A stretch of 64,000 nucleotides of DNA, taken from assembly GCF_019753045.1 (NCBI RefSeq), contig NZ_JAIELN010000017.1, forward strand, positions 62,001 through 126,000. The letters run 5' to 3'. Of the stretch, positions 62,701-64,000 are shown piece after piece. Both the position numbers and the translations under genes were made by a program. The notes below the pieces were generated by a model. That model was not told the DNA's origin. It saw only the letters and a program-made list of their open reading frames with translations, and did no database searches. Position 1 is the first letter of the stretch; every line of letters begins with the position of its first letter. This DNA comes from Hyphomicrobium sp. (lineage in GTDB: Bacteria; Pseudomonadota; Alphaproteobacteria; Rhizobiales; Hyphomicrobiaceae).

Positions 62701-63513
62701 CAGGGCGGCCGGAGATTGGTCGTCACCTCGGGCGACGCGGGCCAAGTAATGAAGCTCGTGAACTTCTATCCCAATATGACGGGCGGGAAGATGCAGCTCG
62801 ACGTCGGGCTCGACGGCGCTGGACCCGCAGAAAAGACCGGCGTTCTCGTGGTCGATAATTTCAGAATTCTCGGCGATCCGATCGTTACCGAAGTCGTTAG
62901 CAGCGCCGATGAGGGGCGTCCGGCGATCGGCGGCAACCGCAAGGTTACGCGCGAGGTTTTCGATTTCACGCGGATGCGTGCGCCGTTCTCGGTCGGGTAC
63001 GGCCAGTTTGTGCTGCAGGAATCCTATCTCAAAGGGCCGATGCTTGGCGCAACGCTTCGCGGCAAAGTCGATTTCCGGACGAAGCGCGTAAACATCGGCG
63101 GCACCTACATTCCGTTGCAGGGCTTGAATGGCGCGCTCGGCGATATTCCGCTGCTTGGACAGATCTTATCGGGCTCGCAGGGCGAGGGAATCGTCGGAAT
63201 GACATTTGCCGTGCAGGGACCGACTTCCGACCCGCAGGTTATCGTCAACCCGTTCTCGCTGGTCGCGCCTGGAATATTCCGAGAGATATTCCAGATGACG
63301 TCGATGGATCCAACCATTCAGGTACGCGAATACCGGGCTCCGCAAATGCCGGTCGAGGACCGGGTGCGCGCTGCGCCGCCCGTTCCCTCTGCTGCGGGCG
63401 ACAAGCCTAAGGCAAAAGCAAAGACGCCAGCGCAGGCCAAGGCAAAGAAGACCGCTCCGAAGGCCGAGGCTGAGGCGGTCGATGGCTGGTCGTCGACAAC
63501 GACCAGCCACTGA
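59716..63513 (+). CDS. Giant AsmA/YhdP-like envelope protein (DUF3971 type)
   Basis: 1265 residues from a TTG at 59716 with GAGGAG 5 bases upstream; an ATG at 59815 is an alternative start. One membrane anchor (FYCVVPLALLAMMATGLLYV) follows a disordered cytoplasmic N-terminus. The remainder is a long run of beta-strands, as in AsmA/YhdP proteins that form grooves moving phospholipids across the periplasm. The C-terminal block GATLRGKVDFRTKRVNIGGTYIPLQGLNGALGDIPLLGQILSGSQGEGIVGMTFAVQGPTSDPQVIVNPFSLVAPGIFREIF is the AsmA C-terminal signature. The tail is lysine/alanine-rich (KAKAKTPAQAKAKKTAPKAE). Lipid transport is inferred from the family. Confidence 0.87.
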   Translation: MTKLATGGRPPNRRDADQSAQLNVVPRTAVSQRMATAPSGPPMDDEEEGAASAGLRHFFSGCRVLFYCVVPLALLAMMATGLLYVRLKHGPIAFDFVVSPIERGINAELVTSSVKIDGAELRLGPNSELEFRLRDVSVLEQGGDVVLSSPLAAVNISMAALARGRIVPARIELIDPIIALAYSEKSGFVFERAIPKPTPVRPDGSVPAAPPPVANPGTTVVPQRSAVEAGTKVNLAKMLSESSRRARKRLDATSYLTEFGLSNATVVVDYEGQRSSWRIDEASVDFNHAERRSVISGRATVASPRGAWSVSFLTDESVQTGKLDVKATIRDLVPSTLAAAAPPLALLGNFEFPVSGDATIELSSVGDIESGELAVEVGQGRVRLPHLVHPMEVTAGLFKLTFDGKARHWELQPSPVKWADGTMMFTGNMTDVSQGTDPPQWLFALDGKNGVFEAAEFNVPPVTIDNWSARGTIIPRRGYIDLTEFRLAGGGGEATIKATTQAGPQGQSVSAEFAVSPMPIATLKALWPHAVATGTRDWVGKNVSAVDFKGGTLRFTNSNVGGMEPGSVSTELERVNASFEASNAVFTPLPGMQAIAAPSASIRIKDNALDIAVPEGAVALPGGGQLPLKNGRLTTDDILGPRPNGEIGFSAVGDLGPFLEAMEQLPVRAVRDASPLPKAGEGKVDAQLAIKLPFFPGVTGDDMTITGKARVSDGRFGKVAGRFDVQGFTLDLTLTDTSLDAKGDLLINGVPAKVVGQRFLGPDAAQQPPLKIVAKLDETDRTQLGLDINNLVHGVVPVEISLQKGDRPEPAIKLHADLTEAELTFNHLQWRKAAGRTASLDADIVSSPGRDTELQNFKVVSDDIAADGRIVIGTDNKVKEFNFPGVNLNVISRLDMSGSRSKDDIWTIKIAGSNFDARNFFRSLFSVGDGPDRKDKASSAGAHVTVDLANVIGSSDVSLRNLKMAIEMRNGDLASLDAKGTLDGGAALVAKLDQSQGGRRLVVTSGDAGQVMKLVNFYPNMTGGKMQLDVGLDGAGPAEKTGVLVVDNFRILGDPIVTEVVSSADEGRPAIGGNRKVTREVFDFTRMRAPFSVGYGQFVLQESYLKGPMLGATLRGKVDFRTKRVNIGGTYIPLQGLNGALGDIPLLGQILSGSQGEGIVGMTFAVQGPTSDPQVIVNPFSLVAPGIFREIFQMTSMDPTIQVREYRAPQMPVEDRVRAAPPVPSAAGDKPKAKAKTPAQAKAKKTAPKAEAEAVDGWSSTTTSH

Positions 63514-63522
63514 ACGGCGCGC

Positions 63523-64000
63523 TTAGACCGGTTTCAGAAGCACGTGCTTCTTTTTTCCAAGCGAAAGCTTGATAACGCCGGCCGTTGCGGCGTCGGCGGT
63601 GCCGACGGTCGCCTTGTCGCTCGTCACCGGTTCGTCGTTGACCTTCAGGCCGCCGCCTTGGACTTGCCGTCGCGCTTCGCTGTTCGACGCCACTAGGCCC
63701 GCTTTGACGAACGCGGTCAGAACGCCGAGACCGGCTTCCAAATCGGCTCTAGGGATTTCGATCGTCGGAAGATTGTCCGCGAGCGTTCCCTGCTCAAACG
63801 TTTTGCGCGCGGTCTCGGCCGCCGCCTCGGCCTTTTCGCGGCCGTGCAGGAGCGCGGTTGCTTCCGTCGCCAGAACTTTCTTGGCTTCGTTGATCCCGGA
63901 GCCCGAAAGGCTCTCGAGTTTGGCGATTTCGTCGAGCGGCAGGAATGTGAAAAGCTTCAGGAATCGGCCGACGTCCGCATCTTCCGTGTTCCGCCAAAAC
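63523..64000 (-). CDS. tyrS: Tyrosyl-tRNA synthetase, C-terminal part
   Basis: About 158 residues in this window; the gene continues beyond base 64000. [25 protein letters not shown] and [36 protein letters not shown] are the helical region after the catalytic domain. [35 protein letters not shown] is the S4 RNA-binding domain, ending [14 protein letters not shown]. The KMSKS loop and HIGH motif are outside the window. It is convergent with the AsmA-like gene, 9 bases away. Confidence 0.95.
   Translation of the reverse strand, partial: FWRNTEDADVGRFLKLFTFLPLDEIAKLESLSGSGINEAKKVLATEATALLHGREKAEAAAETARKTFEQGTLADNLPTIEIPRADLEAGLGVLTAFVKAGLVASNSEARRQVQGGGLKVNDEPVTSDKATVGTADAATAGVIKLSLGKKKHVLLKPV

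Overview
The window reads as chromosomal DNA of a high-GC alphaproteobacterium of the order Hyphomicrobiales, most like Hyphomicrobium. The genus is an inference from gene content: a lanthanide-type methanol dehydrogenase set (xoxF-xoxJ-xoxG), the alphaproteobacterial long form of SerC, DUF1217, DUF1285, DUF930 and Usg proteins, two bactofilins and many small secreted proteins. No rRNA, tRNA, CRISPR array, phage or transposase gene was seen.

Layout. 1-1.4 kb: outer-membrane barrel proteins. 1.4-6.7 kb: serC, a MuiA-like protein, purA and a YdcF protein. 7-11.3 kb: xoxFJG followed by a 24-residue membrane peptide and a membrane protein. The xoxF signal peptide is out of frame with the enzyme. 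11.3-14.7 kb: a small secreted protein, a 719-residue DUF1217 repeat protein and an acetyltransferase. 14.7-24.9 kb: a degenerate Nudix protein, a phosphoesterase, a patatin, an XRE regulator, two RlpA proteins, ChrA, CorA and bactofilin 1. 25-28.5 kb: a polysaccharide deacetylase, then a minus-strand cluster of small membrane proteins ending in a possible 25-residue gene. 28.5-30.6 kb: thiC under a TPP riboswitch.

30.8-40.4 kb: minus-strand genes for a phospholipase C-like/DUF4332 fusion, a degenerate dehydrogenase-fold protein, and a MoxR - DUF58 - DUF4159 - membrane protein operon. 40.6-44 kb: DUF1285, then the most foreign-looking part, a low-GC orphan gene with PD-(D/E)XK-like residues next to a repeat-rich stretch without clear genes. 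44-50.9 kb: small secreted proteins, an arylsulfatase, a GlcG-like protein, arsC and a DUF930 protein. 51-64 kb: a histidine kinase, usg, marC, a lipoprotein, a YhaO/YhaN-like nuclease-ATPase pair, bactofilin 2, bcp, a giant AsmA/YhdP-like protein and the 3' part of tyrS.

Two dispersed palindromic repeat families stand out. One has an outer stem whose sequence differs between copies while pairing is kept. The other consists of nested palindromes with CGTCATCC...GGATGACG ends. The strongest leads are the xoxF frame break, the orphan nuclease-like gene, the covarying palindromes and the 25-residue ORF.
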